Shown: positions 17,902 to 26,685, numbered from the stretch's first letter. The stretch: DNA of 64,000 nucleotides from Fibrobacter sp. UWT2 (GCF_900142545.1 NZ_FRBF01000016.1:1-64000), one strand, 5' to 3'. Notes: generated by a model not told the origin, from the sequence alone. Numbers and translations: made by a program.

Positions 17902-17928
17902 AAAAACGCCCTTTGAAATGAAAGGGCG
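17902..17928 (-). terminator. Rho-independent terminator of the esterase gene
   Basis: On the minus strand CGCCCTTT CATTTC AAAGGGCG is followed by TTTTT, 28 nt beyond the esterase stop and immediately before the rnpB promoter. Confidence 0.85.
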
Positions 17929-17956
17929 CTTTGGAAAGTTTAGAAATTGTCGTTTT

Positions 17957-19288
17957 TTAGCGAGAAATGCCGAATCGGATGGCTCGTTCACCCTTCACGC
18001 GAAGCACATACACACCGCGTTCAAGGCCTGCAAGTTCCACGGTTTCACCCGCAGAAACCACGCCATTCTTCACCATACGGCCACGCAAATCCGTCACGGC
18101 GTAAGCGAGATTGCTACCCTTCGACACCGTAAAGCTCAGGTTGCCTTCACCCATTCTGAGTGCCGAGGGCTTGACCAAGGCAAGCACGATGCGTTCGGCA
18201 GGCTTCTGAGTCAGGCCATAAAGGAAGGTGAATACCTTTTCCTGCACCTTTACGTCGTAGTCTTCGTAGTCGTAGAATTCGTGAGGCTGGCCATCCACGA
18301 AATAGGTTTCGTGTTCCACATTGTTTGCCGTAAGCACGGAGTCAATCACGTAGCTACCGTAAAGAGTCGGAGTCGCCACGTGGAATGCAAGCGCGCCAAC
18401 CGATGCCGCAGCCGCAGGCATCAAGTTTTCAAGAACGGCGGCAATGTTACTCAGCGGGCGTCCTGTCTTCCAGACGACCGTACTGTCGGCTTTACCATGA
18501 ACCAAGAGAACCGGCTTTTTCACGTCTTCGATAATTTTCGGATCATGCACAGCGCCCCACAAGGCTGCCACGGCATTGGCCTGGGAATAGGCACCCGCAA
18601 CGCCATAAGCATCGAGACCACCCAAATCCGGGGACTTCTTGGCGGCTTCAGGAATTTCAGATTCCTTGTCCATGTAGATATTTTCGAGCGAAAGAATGGC
18701 GCCGGCACTATTGCCGATCAAGTAAATACGACCCGGATCAATGCCCAATTCATCGGCATGGGCTCTCACGTAACGAACCGCCGCACGGACGTCCTGAATT
18801 CCGCGATAAACCGTTCTCGAAAAGTCAAGGCTATCGATGGTCAGGGCCTTATCCTTGATAACGGCCGTAATGCCCAAGCGATACTGCACCGCTGCAGTCA
18901 CGTAACCACGAGCCGCCAGGGAATCGCAATAGGTAACCGTATGCTGGTCGGTATCGTCCTTTGCACCGGCTGCAAACGCACCGCCATGCATCACCAACAC
19001 CACCGGGCGATTCTTTTCGGTATCGTTTTTCGGCTTATAAATATCCATCTTCAAGTCGACTTCGGTCAAGTCGATTTCGTTGTCGTAAAGGTAGACCGGC
19101 ATGCCATCGTTCAAAGCGGCATACGTAATGAGCGCCGTCGAAATGGAATTGAGGGTTTTAAGGTGTTTGACCTTTGATGCATAGGTGACGTTCTTCTTGA
19201 CTTCGACGTCAAACATGCGGTCTTTGTAACGTTCAGCGGCGCCGGCAAAGGCTACCGCGCAGGCTAAGAAAAGGGCAATTTTCTTCAT
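17957..19288 (-). CDS. Secreted alpha/beta-hydrolase (carbohydrate-esterase-like) with C-terminal sorting-type domain
   Basis: Secreted esterase of 443 aa. The signal peptide is residues 1-17 (ending AGA). The hydrolase core shows the oxyanion motif HGGAFAAG, the nucleophile elbow GNSAG (Ser near residue 194), an Asp candidate in HGKADST and the His in QPHEFYDY. The lid region differs from classic lipases, and the family resembles esterases acting on acetylated or feruloylated plant polymers; that is inference. The last 65 residues (AYAVTDLRGRMVKNGVVSAG...GLERGVYVLRVKGERAIRFG) form a beta-sandwich like C-terminal sorting domains of the type IX secretion system. Ribosome binding site AAGGAG; TATATT lies 12 nt before it. 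Its pectate lyase neighbour suggests joint attack on plant cell wall. Confidence 0.85.
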   Translation of the reverse strand: MKKIALFLACAVAFAGAAERYKDRMFDVEVKKNVTYASKVKHLKTLNSISTALITYAALNDGMPVYLYDNEIDLTEVDLKMDIYKPKNDTEKNRPVVLVMHGGAFAAGAKDDTDQHTVTYCDSLAARGYVTAAVQYRLGITAVIKDKALTIDSLDFSRTVYRGIQDVRAAVRYVRAHADELGIDPGRIYLIGNSAGAILSLENIYMDKESEIPEAAKKSPDLGGLDAYGVAGAYSQANAVAALWGAVHDPKIIEDVKKPVLLVHGKADSTVVWKTGRPLSNIAAVLENLMPAAAASVGALAFHVATPTLYGSYVIDSVLTANNVEHETYFVDGQPHEFYDYEDYDVKVQEKVFTFLYGLTQKPAERIVLALVKPSALRMGEGNLSFTVSKGSNLAYAVTDLRGRMVKNGVVSAGETVELAGLERGVYVLRVKGERAIRFGISR

Positions 19289-19347
19289 ATAATCTCCTTA
19301 CGCACAAAATATAGCTAAAGGAGATAATTTTGTCTGCAAAGGGCCTT

Positions 19348-19665
19348 TTAAGTATTAGGCTTGTTTTCGGAGGCTTTCTTGGCTTCCAGTTCCTTTTGCC
19401 TACGCAGGATCTGTTCGCGGGCAAGTTCGGCCTTCGTCTTCTTTTCTGCAAACAAGTTATCCAAGGCAGACACGGCCTTGCCGTCGGCATCCTTGGCACG
19501 GGAATTGAAGAATACGGCCAGCAGGAAAAAGACTACCAGATAGCAAGCCACCGCCGACAAAAGCGCCACGATTTCGGAACCCGAGGCCGCCTCTACCTTG
19601 AGGTAGAGGACAATCGACAGCGGGATTGCAAGCATGAACAGGAAAGCCGGGAGTTTTTCTTTCAT
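19348..19665 (-). CDS. Small membrane protein with C-terminal coiled coil
   Basis: A 105-residue protein with two membrane helices (about 6-23 and 32-54) and a charged C-terminal helix rich in Lys, Glu and Ala (LFAEKKTKAELAREQILRRQKELEAKK), probably a cytoplasmic coiled coil. No family is recognised. It starts 18 nt after the pectate lyase stop on the same strand, so it is probably co-transcribed with it. GTAGAAAATT precedes the pectate lyase end, while the ATG at 19665 has only a weak ribosome binding site (TAAAG). Confidence 0.65.
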   Translation of the reverse strand: MKEKLPAFLFMLAIPLSIVLYLKVEAASGSEIVALLSAVACYLVVFFLLAVFFNSRAKDADGKAVSALDNLFAEKKTKAELAREQILRRQKELEAKKASENKPNT

Positions 19666-19683
19666 GACCGCTAAAGTAGAAAA

Positions 19684-21372
19684 TTACTGGGCTCCGCTTT
19701 GCTTCTTGACTCTTAAAGCAAGCTCTGCATCAGCGGAATCAGCCGTATACTTGTAGTCGGGCTTGTAGCCGCGAGCATCGGTAATGAAATCTTCGCCGCC
19801 GGCGGTATGCCAGTTGGATTCCATGTCGGCAAAGCCCACCGTAGAATCCACCGGAGCACCGTCATCGTAATACCAGCGGTATAGCGTCACGGGCATTTCG
19901 TTATTGAAGATGTTCTTTTCTATCAGGCAGGTAGCGGAATCTGAACATACCACACCCGACAAATCTAAAGAGTAGAAGAAGTTGTTGTAGGCATGAAGTT
20001 TGCCTCCATGTGCAAGAATTCCGTCGCGAGAGAGCCCCTCGAAGTAATTGTGATGCATCGTCAAGCTTTGGGCTGTATCCATAATGATATCGCCGGCAAG
20101 TCCGAACAGCACACCCGTCTGAGCATTTTCAAAACGAGACCAAGAAATCGTGACATTATGCGAGCAGCGCTTCACATCGAATTCCACCAGCGGGTATTCC
20201 TCGAAGGTGCAATGGTCCACCCACACATGATGCGTACGGTTATGGATCGAAAGGGCGCGGCGAGATGTCGTATCTTGCGCTGTAATAGACGGCGCCGTAA
20301 AGGTCAGATTTTCAAAGATCAAGTTGCTTGAAGCATCGGTAAGCACACCCATGCCCGAAATGCGGATATCGCGACCGCGGCCATCGAATGTCTTGTCGGA
20401 CTTCAAACGGAGCGGAGCCTGCAGGTTATAAGTGCCATCTTTTTCGAACAGCACCCATACCGGGCCTTCCTTATAGGCACATTCACGGAGCGACCCCGGT
20501 GCAATCACCGCCGTCGTTGACGCAGAATCCGTACTGGTCGTGTCTTCGACAATAATGTAGTCTTCGGTTGTGGTCACAATACAGACTTCGCCCTTCTGCT
20601 TGCTGATATTGCCCGCAGAATCGGTAACGCCCGCAGCACCGAGCACGCCTACAGCATAGCCGTCGGCCAACTTAATCAAGGCATCGTGTTCGTTCCAGTC
20701 GGCATCGGGATATTCACTTGCTGCCGTTTCCTTAGGCTTGACCACATTAATGCTTGAAGTGGAATCAGAGCAGTCTACATACAAGGTATCGCCCGTCGTC
20801 GACTGCACCTTGGCCGAATAAACCTCTTGCGGGTCGCCGATTTGCACGTCAAAATCGCCCACCGGGAGCGAGTCAATCACAAAGTGACCCGTGCTGTCCG
20901 GAATCACGTAGCGGTCAAGGCCCGCAATACGGACCACCGGCATCGAATCACCGAGCATCACGTAGCCTTCGATCGAAGAAAGTTCACCGAGCTTGACCGT
21001 ATCGATTTTAGCGGCCGACTTTTTCTCCAAGTCTACGCTGCGGATAGCGCCTGTTGCCACTGTTCCATCGACATGGCGAGCCTCCACCATGTAAGAACCC
21101 GGTTCCATCGGAATCTTGACAAAGCCCGAATCATTCGTTTCGAGCCAAGGCACCACGCGGTTGCCTTCGGGTAAAAAACCTTCCGGGAGCGCACGCACAC
21201 GGCTATAAGCGGCTGGCTTACCGCTTGCCAACTGAATCTGCAACGCAATCGTCGATTCGGCTTCGGTACCGCCCGCGACATCGCGACGTTCAGAGCAGCC
21301 CACAAAGCTACTGCAAAGCATTCCCGCCACCACGGGAGCCAGAACTGCATATAAAGATTTTCTCTTAAGCAT
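19684..21372 (-). CDS. Pectate lyase-like lipoprotein (PL1-type beta-helix)
   Basis: Polysaccharide lyase candidate, 562 aa from the ATG at 21372 (MLKRKSLYAVLAP); longer in-frame starts upstream lie within the preceding gene. The lipobox is FVGC near residue 26, so it is membrane anchored. Two carboxypeptidase-regulatory-like beta-sandwich domains (about 45-125 and 130-205) precede the catalytic right-handed helix. Characteristic repeats are DGRGRDIRISG, NLIFENLTF, HHVWVDHCTFEE, NVTISWSRF and LTMHHNYFEGLSRDGILAHGGKLHAYNNFF; HVWVDHC and the following strands carry the calcium-binding Asp pattern of PL1. Its ATG overlaps the end of the TIGR02147 regulator (ATGCTTAA), implying translational coupling. 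It likely cleaves pectin backbones at the cell surface. Confidence 0.88.
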   Translation of the reverse strand: MLKRKSLYAVLAPVVAGMLCSSFVGCSERRDVAGGTEAESTIALQIQLASGKPAAYSRVRALPEGFLPEGNRVVPWLETNDSGFVKIPMEPGSYMVEARHVDGTVATGAIRSVDLEKKSAAKIDTVKLGELSSIEGYVMLGDSMPVVRIAGLDRYVIPDSTGHFVIDSLPVGDFDVQIGDPQEVYSAKVQSTTGDTLYVDCSDSTSSINVVKPKETAASEYPDADWNEHDALIKLADGYAVGVLGAAGVTDSAGNISKQKGEVCIVTTTEDYIIVEDTTSTDSASTTAVIAPGSLRECAYKEGPVWVLFEKDGTYNLQAPLRLKSDKTFDGRGRDIRISGMGVLTDASSNLIFENLTFTAPSITAQDTTSRRALSIHNRTHHVWVDHCTFEEYPLVEFDVKRCSHNVTISWSRFENAQTGVLFGLAGDIIMDTAQSLTMHHNYFEGLSRDGILAHGGKLHAYNNFFYSLDLSGVVCSDSATCLIEKNIFNNEMPVTLYRWYYDDGAPVDSTVGFADMESNWHTAGGEDFITDARGYKPDYKYTADSADAELALRVKKQSGAQ

Positions 21373-22309
21373 TGTCCGCACCCCCTTCGGCATTTTCACC
21401 AGCGATATCATCACCGGCAACTTCTAATTCGTCGCCGTTCGTCATTTCCATACCGCGAATACGGCGCTTGCGACCGCGGCGCTGCGGAGGCGGATACGGG
21501 TCCGAAAGCGGAAACAGCTGCATGCCGAGCTGGAATACCCGATTGGGCTTTGCGCACTGCCCCACCTTCGCCAAGACTTCGCGCCTAAAGCGGCGCACCA
21601 TCTCGACCAGTTCCTTGTAAGTCGGCTCATCACAAGCAAAGGCCAGCGTCGACAAATTGCGTTCGCTGCGGTCAAAGCGGTCCATGGCGTCTTGCGCCAC
21701 ATTCAAGTTCTGCTGGATGTAAGAGTTGACCGCCGTACTGAACGACTCCGAACCGCTCGAAATCAGGCCCTGCGTCTGTTCGTAAAATCCTGTTGCCTCG
21801 TTCTTCTTGATCATCGAGAGGCGTTCCAGCAGCGCAATCGAAGACTTAACCTGCGAGGCCGTAATCGGCGGACGCACCATCAAGCCGAGTGCCGCGTCAT
21901 CACCCACATACGGATAAAAAGTCACCAGTTCACGAATCACCGCATGGTACCAGTGGTCAAAGTATTCGAACTGGTCCTTGGCCACATTTTCGACCTTGCA
22001 TTCCTTGGTGGCCACCAGCTTTTCCAGGTACTGACGGCTTTCGGAATGGTTCTTCGCCTGGTTGAACGCCACCATGTCGGCAAAGTAGGCCTTTTCGCGG
22101 TCATCATTGCAAAAGATATCGGCAAACACCGAAACCAGACGGCTGGTCAAGTTGCGCTTGCCCTGCAGAATCTTGTTGAACATCGACGCATCGAACCCGG
22201 CACGGTCGGCAATATAGCGATGGCTAAAACGCCAATCGCCCTTATGGCGCTCTTCATAGGCGTCACGCAAGAATTCGCGGTAGTTCAAGTATTCAAAAAG
22301 ATTCACCAT
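21365..22309 (-). CDS. TIGR02147 family (Fibrobacter paralogous) putative transcriptional regulator
   Basis: A 314-residue protein whose start, MVNLFEYLNYREFLRDAYEERHKG, is the signature of the TIGR02147 family first described from F. succinogenes. Residues 30-70 (FSHRYIADRAGFDASMFNKILQGKRNLTSRLVSVFADIF) resemble an XRE-like helix-turn-helix. The central part (about 85-260) matches the DUF4423-type region with ITASQVKSSIALLERLSMIKKNEATGFYEQT, a winged-helix-like segment. The C-terminal 55 residues are Arg/Pro-rich then acidic, probably disordered. The stop overlaps the ATG of the pectate lyase, so regulator and lyase are made together; it may control its own operon. Members of this family are numerous in Fibrobacter, and their targets are not known to me. 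Confidence 0.88.
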   Translation of the reverse strand: MVNLFEYLNYREFLRDAYEERHKGDWRFSHRYIADRAGFDASMFNKILQGKRNLTSRLVSVFADIFCNDDREKAYFADMVAFNQAKNHSESRQYLEKLVATKECKVENVAKDQFEYFDHWYHAVIRELVTFYPYVGDDAALGLMVRPPITASQVKSSIALLERLSMIKKNEATGFYEQTQGLISSGSESFSTAVNSYIQQNLNVAQDAMDRFDRSERNLSTLAFACDEPTYKELVEMVRRFRREVLAKVGQCAKPNRVFQLGMQLFPLSDPYPPPQRRGRKRRIRGMEMTNGDELEVAGDDIAGENAEGGADNA

Positions 22310-22324
22310 ATTAAAAATCCATAA

Positions 22325-22352
22325 AAAAAACCGAGCGCAAATTGCTCCCGGT
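22325..22352 (-). terminator. Rho-independent terminator of the dCMP deaminase gene
   Basis: On the minus strand AACCGGGAGC AATTT GCGCTCGGTT is followed by TTTTTTT, between the deaminase stop (22434) and the regulator start (22309). Confidence 0.75.
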
Positions 22353-22433
22353 TATCAATATAATAAATATTTCGCCAAAAAGTCTACATTTTGACAAAAA
22401 TTTATGTCCACACTTTTCGGGGTGTGATAAAAA

Positions 22434-22994
22434 CTACTTTTTCGGCTTCGAAACCACGGGGCGAATGCGCTTACCGCAAAGCGTCACCACGATTCCCGCC
22501 TGAGCAAACATGTAGTAGGCCGTGTCGCGGCTGTTGTTCAGCGTAGACTTCGGGTCATAATCGTCCTTGGTCACGAACACTTCGGCAACGCCCGAAAGGC
22601 TCACATCCAGGGCGCAGCGTTCGCACGGAAAACCAATCACATAGAGCTTGGATCCCGGAGGCACCTTGCCGCGGGCATAATGCAGCGCGTTGATTTCGGC
22701 ATGCACCATGAACGGGTACTTGTTCGCTTCGAACTCGTGGTGGCTCAGCAGCTCGCCCGAATCGGCATCCAACAAATCATAAGCCAGCAACTGCTTTTCG
22801 CGGGTGTACGGCACCGTTTCGTCATCAAAGCCAGCCGGAGCGCCATTGTAGCCCGTGCTGATCACGCGACCGTCGGCACTCACCAGCACCGCCCCCATCT
22901 GGGTATTCTGGTCCTTAGAAAGGCGCGCCTGCGCGCACATCATCTGGGTATAGACTTCGTCACGAAGCTTGCTGCGAGATTGAGAATTGTTCAT
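22434..22994 (-). CDS. dCMP deaminase family protein
   Basis: Zinc-dependent cytidine/deoxycytidylate deaminase, 186 aa from the ATG at 22994. A TTG three codons upstream (23003) overlaps the TATATT element and is unlikely. The zinc ligands are in HAEIN (His and catalytic Glu) and PCERC (two Cys), the standard arrangement. The Cys-rich N-terminal zinc site found in some ComEB proteins is absent, and a 25-residue insertion (YTREKQLLAYDLLDADSGELL) lies before the active site. The enzyme would convert dCMP to dUMP for thymidylate synthesis. A -10-like TATATT ends 7 nt before the ATG. Confidence 0.9.
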   Translation of the reverse strand: MNNSQSRSKLRDEVYTQMMCAQARLSKDQNTQMGAVLVSADGRVISTGYNGAPAGFDDETVPYTREKQLLAYDLLDADSGELLSHHEFEANKYPFMVHAEINALHYARGKVPPGSKLYVIGFPCERCALDVSLSGVAEVFVTKDDYDPKSTLNNSRDTAYYMFAQAGIVVTLCGKRIRPVVSKPKK

Positions 22995-23007
22995 GTGGGA
23001 CAATATA
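22995..23007 (-). promoter_or_regulatory. Candidate -10 element abutting the deaminase start codon
   Basis: TATATT at 23002-23007 (minus), then 7 nt and the ATG, with no Shine-Dalgarno. Confidence 0.5.
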
Positions 23008-23011
23008 GATA

Positions 23012-23039
23012 GACGAGAGACGAAAGACGAGAGACGAAA
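23012..23039. repeat. Perfect tandem repeat, 14 bp x 2
   Basis: GACGAGAGACGAAA occurs twice in direct succession in the gap between ilvC and the deaminase gene. Confidence 0.75.
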
Positions 23040-23041
23040 GA

Positions 23042-23073
23042 AAAAAGTCTGCCGTTTCCAGCAGACTTTTTAA
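23042..23073 (-). terminator. Rho-independent terminator of ilvC
   Basis: On the minus strand AAAAAGTCTGC TGGAAAC GGCAGACTTTTTT, 25 nt past the ilvC stop. Confidence 0.88.
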
Positions 23074-23097
23074 AATCGTCAATATGACAGGGTGCGA

Positions 23098-24576
23098 TTA
23101 CACAACCTTGGTCATACCGCTCATGCGTTCACGGAGCCAAGCACCAACTTCTTCAACCGGATGCTGACGGATGTTCTTGTTCACCTTGATGAGTTCTTCG
23201 TTATCCACAGCGGTGGTCTTGCCTTCGCCGTAGATAGCGCCGATGTCGTCCTTCTTCACTTCGTTCTTCATGAAGTCGGCGAGCAGAGGCACGCACTTGT
23301 TGGCGAACAGGTAGCAACCGTATTCGGCGGTGTCGCTGATTACGCGGTTCATTTCGTACAACTTCTTACGAGCGATGAGGTTGGCGATAAGCGGAGTTTC
23401 GTGGAGAGATTCGTAGTAGGCGCTCATCGGCTTGATGCCCACGGAGCACATGGTTTCGAAAGCGAGTTCCACACCGGCCTTGATCATGGCGGTCATGAGA
23501 ACGCCGCGGTCGAAGTATTCCTGTTCGGTGATGACCTTGTCGGTAGCTTCGACCTTTTCGAATTCGAGCTCGCCCGTTTCGCCACGCCACTTGAGCAAAT
23601 CCTTGTCGCCGGCTTCCCAGTCCACCATCATGGTGCTGGAGAACTTGCCAGAGATAATGTTGTCCTGGTGTTCGCAGTAGAGCGGCTTCATGATCTTCTT
23701 CATCTTTTCGGCGAGTTCCGTGGCGCGGATCTTGGCCGGGTTGGAGAGACGGTCCATCATGTTGGTGATGCCGCCGTGCTTCAGGGCTTCGGAAATGGTT
23801 TCCCAGCCGTACTGGAGCAGCTTGACCGCGTAAGCCGGTTCAACGCCGAAATCCTTCACCATCTTGTCGTAGCAGAGGATGGTGCCGGTCTGGAGCATAC
23901 CGCAAAGGATGGTCTGTTCGCCCATGAGGTCGGACTTCACTTCGGCAACGAAAGAGCTTTCGAGAACGCCCGGACGGTCGGCATGGAGGCCAGCGGCGTA
24001 AGCCTTGGCGTAGTCCCAGCCCTTACCTTCGGGGTCGTTTTCCGGGTGCACGGCGATGAGGCAGGGCATACCGAAACCGCGAACGTATTCGCTACGGACT
24101 TCGGAACCCGGGCCCTTCGGGGCGACCATGATCACCGTGATGTCCTTGCGGATTTCCTGGCCTTCTTCCACGATGTTGAAGCCGTGGCTGTAAGAGAGGG
24201 CGGCGCCCTTCTTCATGAGCTTCATGATGGCCGGGATCACGTTGTGGTGCTGCTTGTCCGGTGTGAGGTTGCAAACGAGGTCTGCATCCGGAATCATTTC
24301 TTCGTAGGTACCGACCTTGAAGCCGTTTTCAGTAGCGTTCTTCCAGGACTGGCGCTTCTGTTCGATGGCTTCCTTGCGGAGCGTGTAAGAGACGTCGAGG
24401 CCGCTATCGCGCAGGTCAAGACCCTGATGGAGACCCTGGGCACCGCAACCGACGAACACGATCTTCTTACCCTTGAGGGCTTCAACACCACGGCTGAATT
24501 CAGAATGTTCCATGAAACGGCAGTGGCCAATTTCTTCGAGTTGGCGACGCATAGGGATAGAATTGAAATAATTCAT
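23098..24576 (-). CDS. ilvC: Ketol-acid reductoisomerase (class II)
   Basis: Second common step of valine, leucine and isoleucine synthesis: isomerises and reduces acetolactate or acetohydroxybutyrate with NADPH. At 492 aa it is the long, class II form with duplicated C-terminal knotted domain. The Rossmann motif [17 protein letters not shown] sits near residues 39-55. The N-terminal [22 protein letters not shown] is typical of class II enzymes. Conserved acidic metal ligands follow in the helical part (for example [15 protein letters not shown]). Ribosome binding site AGAGG lies 11 nt before the ATG at 24576. It is a single-gene unit with its own terminator. The long open frame on the opposite strand reflects codon bias. 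Confidence 0.96.
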   Translation of the reverse strand: MNYFNSIPMRRQLEEIGHCRFMEHSEFSRGVEALKGKKIVFVGCGAQGLHQGLDLRDSGLDVSYTLRKEAIEQKRQSWKNATENGFKVGTYEEMIPDADLVCNLTPDKQHHNVIPAIMKLMKKGAALSYSHGFNIVEEGQEIRKDITVIMVAPKGPGSEVRSEYVRGFGMPCLIAVHPENDPEGKGWDYAKAYAAGLHADRPGVLESSFVAEVKSDLMGEQTILCGMLQTGTILCYDKMVKDFGVEPAYAVKLLQYGWETISEALKHGGITNMMDRLSNPAKIRATELAEKMKKIMKPLYCEHQDNIISGKFSSTMMVDWEAGDKDLLKWRGETGELEFEKVEATDKVITEQEYFDRGVLMTAMIKAGVELAFETMCSVGIKPMSAYYESLHETPLIANLIARKKLYEMNRVISDTAEYGCYLFANKCVPLLADFMKNEVKKDDIGAIYGEGKTTAVDNEELIKVNKNIRQHPVEEVGAWLRERMSGMTKVV

Positions 24577-24626
24577 TTTTTTGAACCTCTGTTAAATAAA
24601 ATTGTTCCGAGGGCAAAGATAGCAAA

Positions 24627-24656
24627 GTAGACGGTAGGAAGTAGGAAGTAGACAGG
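24627..24656. repeat. Short direct repeats GTAGGAAGTAG upstream of ilvC
   Basis: Overlapping copies of GTAGGAA and GTAGAC. They are reverse-complement relatives of the repeat at 12422-12450. Confidence 0.45.
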
Positions 24657-24734
24657 AAAAAGATTGGTTTGAAGGGGGAAGAATTCCCCGAAAACCCAAA
24701 ATCAAATAAATGGGTTCAAAATTCAGGGTAGGAA

Positions 24735-25718
24735 TCAGTCCTTGATGCAACGGATAGAAAAAGCATCATTCATTTTACTGTAAAACGATAACATATAGTC
24801 GTTTTCGTAAGACAAACCCACATAGAAAGCATAGTCAGCTTCGTAATCATCGGAACTCCAAAAAACCGCAGATTCACCATCATCATTTTCAAAATTACCA
24901 TAGCCATCCCTAGCTCCAACGGGCCGAGCATTAAACCCATAGGCATCCGTACCATTTCCGTTTTTATACCAGCCATTTTGAGACTTTAACATCTTACAAG
25001 CTATATTTCTACCTCCTACAGCATCATACAGGGTGCCCCACTCAATCTGCTTTGGCATGTGCCAGCCGCTAGGGCAAATGCCATGAACAGAATCCATAAA
25101 ATACAGGCCACAGGACTTGCTGCCATAACCACAATGCAACGGTTTCTCACCTTCGGTAGTCCATCTCATTGAATCAATGGCCGCAGCCCATGTGTATAAG
25201 CGACCATACATTTCACAATAAAAAGCACTATCATTATAGCACCAACTTTTACCATTTACGCTTAAGTCTGAAGAATCATAGTAGTTCAGATTTTCAGCCA
25301 TCCACCACTGACTACCTATTTTCACCGTCTTGTAAGTTTGACCATCACGATCGTCAAGCAAAGTTCCATATTCGCATTTGTCCTCAGTTTCTGTCTTGCA
25401 CGGAATCGCTAAAGTCACTGAACTCGACGAAAACACATCCTTGCCCGCGAAACTGCTACTAGACTTCACATTTTGTTTGGACGAGCTAGACCCATTCGAC
25501 TCCGCATTGTCGCTGCTAGAGATAGCGTCGTCATTACACTCCTCGCAGCGTAAATCGCTAGAATCGGTCAATTTTTTTGTTGAAGATGAACTTACTTGCC
25601 CTTCAGCGCTACTCAAGGTCGTAGGATCATCATCGCTCGGATTTGTGGAATTGCCACCTTCCCCGCTACACGCCGCCAAGAACGCAACCATGCACAACGC
25701 CACAAAAATCTTTTTCAT
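24735..25718 (-). CDS. Lipoprotein with one Fibrobacter major paralogous domain (TIGR02145)
   Basis: A 327-residue surface lipoprotein from the ATG at 25718 (GGAGG upstream); the frame is open further upstream but without a signal peptide there. The lipobox is LAAC (Cys17). A Ser/Asp-rich linker (20-115) leads to one paralogous domain (about 130-327), with DGQTYKTVKIGSQWWMAENLNY, YGRLYTWAAAID, GICPSGWHMPKQIEW, KMLKSQNGW, FWSSDDYEADYAFYV and a final SIRCIKD. Function is unknown; the domain is widespread in Fibrobacter and related FCB bacteria. Its leader CCGGAGGTTTTATGAAAAA is shared with the genes starting at 28257 and 30108, evidence of recent duplication. Confidence 0.9.
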   Translation of the reverse strand: MKKIFVALCMVAFLAACSGEGGNSTNPSDDDPTTLSSAEGQVSSSSTKKLTDSSDLRCEECNDDAISSSDNAESNGSSSSKQNVKSSSSFAGKDVFSSSSVTLAIPCKTETEDKCEYGTLLDDRDGQTYKTVKIGSQWWMAENLNYYDSSDLSVNGKSWCYNDSAFYCEMYGRLYTWAAAIDSMRWTTEGEKPLHCGYGSKSCGLYFMDSVHGICPSGWHMPKQIEWGTLYDAVGGRNIACKMLKSQNGWYKNGNGTDAYGFNARPVGARDGYGNFENDDGESAVFWSSDDYEADYAFYVGLSYENDYMLSFYSKMNDAFSIRCIKD

Positions 25719-25989
25719 AAAACCTCCGGGAATCCCCAACAACTTAATTTTTCCGGCGGAAATATAATTATTTTCACATACTCTGTTCATTTCATGTGAA
25801 TTGCTGACAACAATGTGCGACATATCCACACACAACAAAAAAATCTGTTGATAGCAGCAAACAGTTGATTGCAAAAACAAGGGGGTTCTCGTTTTTTGCA
25901 ATTTTTAATTGTAGATTTGCACACTCAACAACTTTTAGGACATTGACTCGTCCATGGTATTTATTTATATTTATGGAAGGTCATCTAAT

Positions 25990-26142
25990 ATGAACACAGA
26001 AATCAAAAAAGACATCAAAAAGCTGATGGACAAATTACCCGAGGTAATTGCCGCTAAGAAGCGTATGTCTGCCCATATTAAGGAATATGGGTCGTTAGAA
26101 TCATTTAACGATGACCACATTAAGTTCGTCAAGCCGCTATAG
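25990..26142 (+). CDS. Small protein, antitoxin-like partner of the downstream gene
   Basis: A 50-residue helical, Lys-rich protein starting at the ATG at 25990 (GGAAGG 7 nt upstream); an earlier in-frame ATG at 25954 lacks such a site. It reads NTEIKKDIKKLMDKLPEVIAAKKRMSAHIKEYG and ends in FVKPL. Its 3' end overlaps the next gene by 32 nt in another frame. Size, order and overlap fit the antitoxin or accessory part of a two-gene module, but there is no recognisable DNA-binding motif. The A+T content is higher than in neighbouring genes. Confidence 0.6.
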   Translation: MNTEIKKDIKKLMDKLPEVIAAKKRMSAHIKEYGSLESFNDDHIKFVKPL

Positions 26143-26620
26143 TTTAACCGAATCCCCAAATGGTTATATCTTTACAACAGATTATGGCAACGAATATCTC
26201 GTTACCTTTTCGGACTTAACAAGTATAATCAACCTGAAGGGTTTAAAAATCTACGATTTCGGGATCGAAGTCATTAAGCGAAATTCGGTAAAAAATGACA
26301 AGTTTAACGGGAAACTGAAAAATACTATAGCAGCATTACTTTCCCAGTTGTTCTTCAAGCAACCCGAATGCGCGATTTTGATTATTCTAGACACTACAGA
26401 CAATAAACATCAAGCACGCTATAGGATGTTTCTTTCGTTAAAGCATAATTCTTGGTTCAAGCAATTTAACAATGGTGTGCTAGAAATAATTGACCTCCCC
26501 CTATGCGAAAAAGATTTTGAAAACGTCTGCTTTTTACTCATCCGCAAACAAAATCCCCATTTGCAAGATATTCAATCAGCCCTTACAGAATACCTAAATT
26601 TATCCTTTGGGAATGATTAA
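26111..26620 (+). CDS. DUF6169-like protein of unknown function
   Basis: A 169-residue protein beginning in the 3' end of the small gene before it. The first ATG in frame is at 26111, just after an in-frame stop, and has no ribosome binding site, so translation must be coupled. The start YSLTESPNGYIFTTDYGNEYLVTFSD resembles DUF6169 proteins, alpha/beta proteins that often sit behind a small gene; I recall the family rather than verified it. A conserved-looking core is LFFKQPECAILIILDTTDNKHQARYRMF with a later KQNPHLQDIQSALTEYL. AT-rich and lying between lipoprotein genes, it may be a mobile toxin-antitoxin-like cassette. Confidence 0.6.
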   Translation: MTTLSSSSRYSLTESPNGYIFTTDYGNEYLVTFSDLTSIINLKGLKIYDFGIEVIKRNSVKNDKFNGKLKNTIAALLSQLFFKQPECAILIILDTTDNKHQARYRMFLSLKHNSWFKQFNNGVLEIIDLPLCEKDFENVCFLLIRKQNPHLQDIQSALTEYLNLSFGND

Positions 26621-26638
26621 AAACAGGGCAACAATTAA

Positions 26639-26655
26639 GGACTCCCTTGGAGTCC
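26639..26655. terminator. Possible hairpin between convergent genes
   Basis: GGACTCC CTT GGAGTCC, a 7-bp perfect stem with no T tract. It may end one or both transcripts, but this is weak. Confidence 0.3.
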
Positions 26656-26685
26656 CCGCGTTTCTGTACCACATTCGCCTTGCGG

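Noticed and set aside
23012-23039. Tandem repeat as a possible CRISPR fragment
   Set aside because: Only two 14-bp units with no spacers.
23092-24630. A 512-codon open frame on the plus strand opposite ilvC
   Set aside because: It is the antisense of a clear ketol-acid reductoisomerase; G/C-ending codon bias keeps the opposite frame open. No homology-like motif or ribosome binding site.
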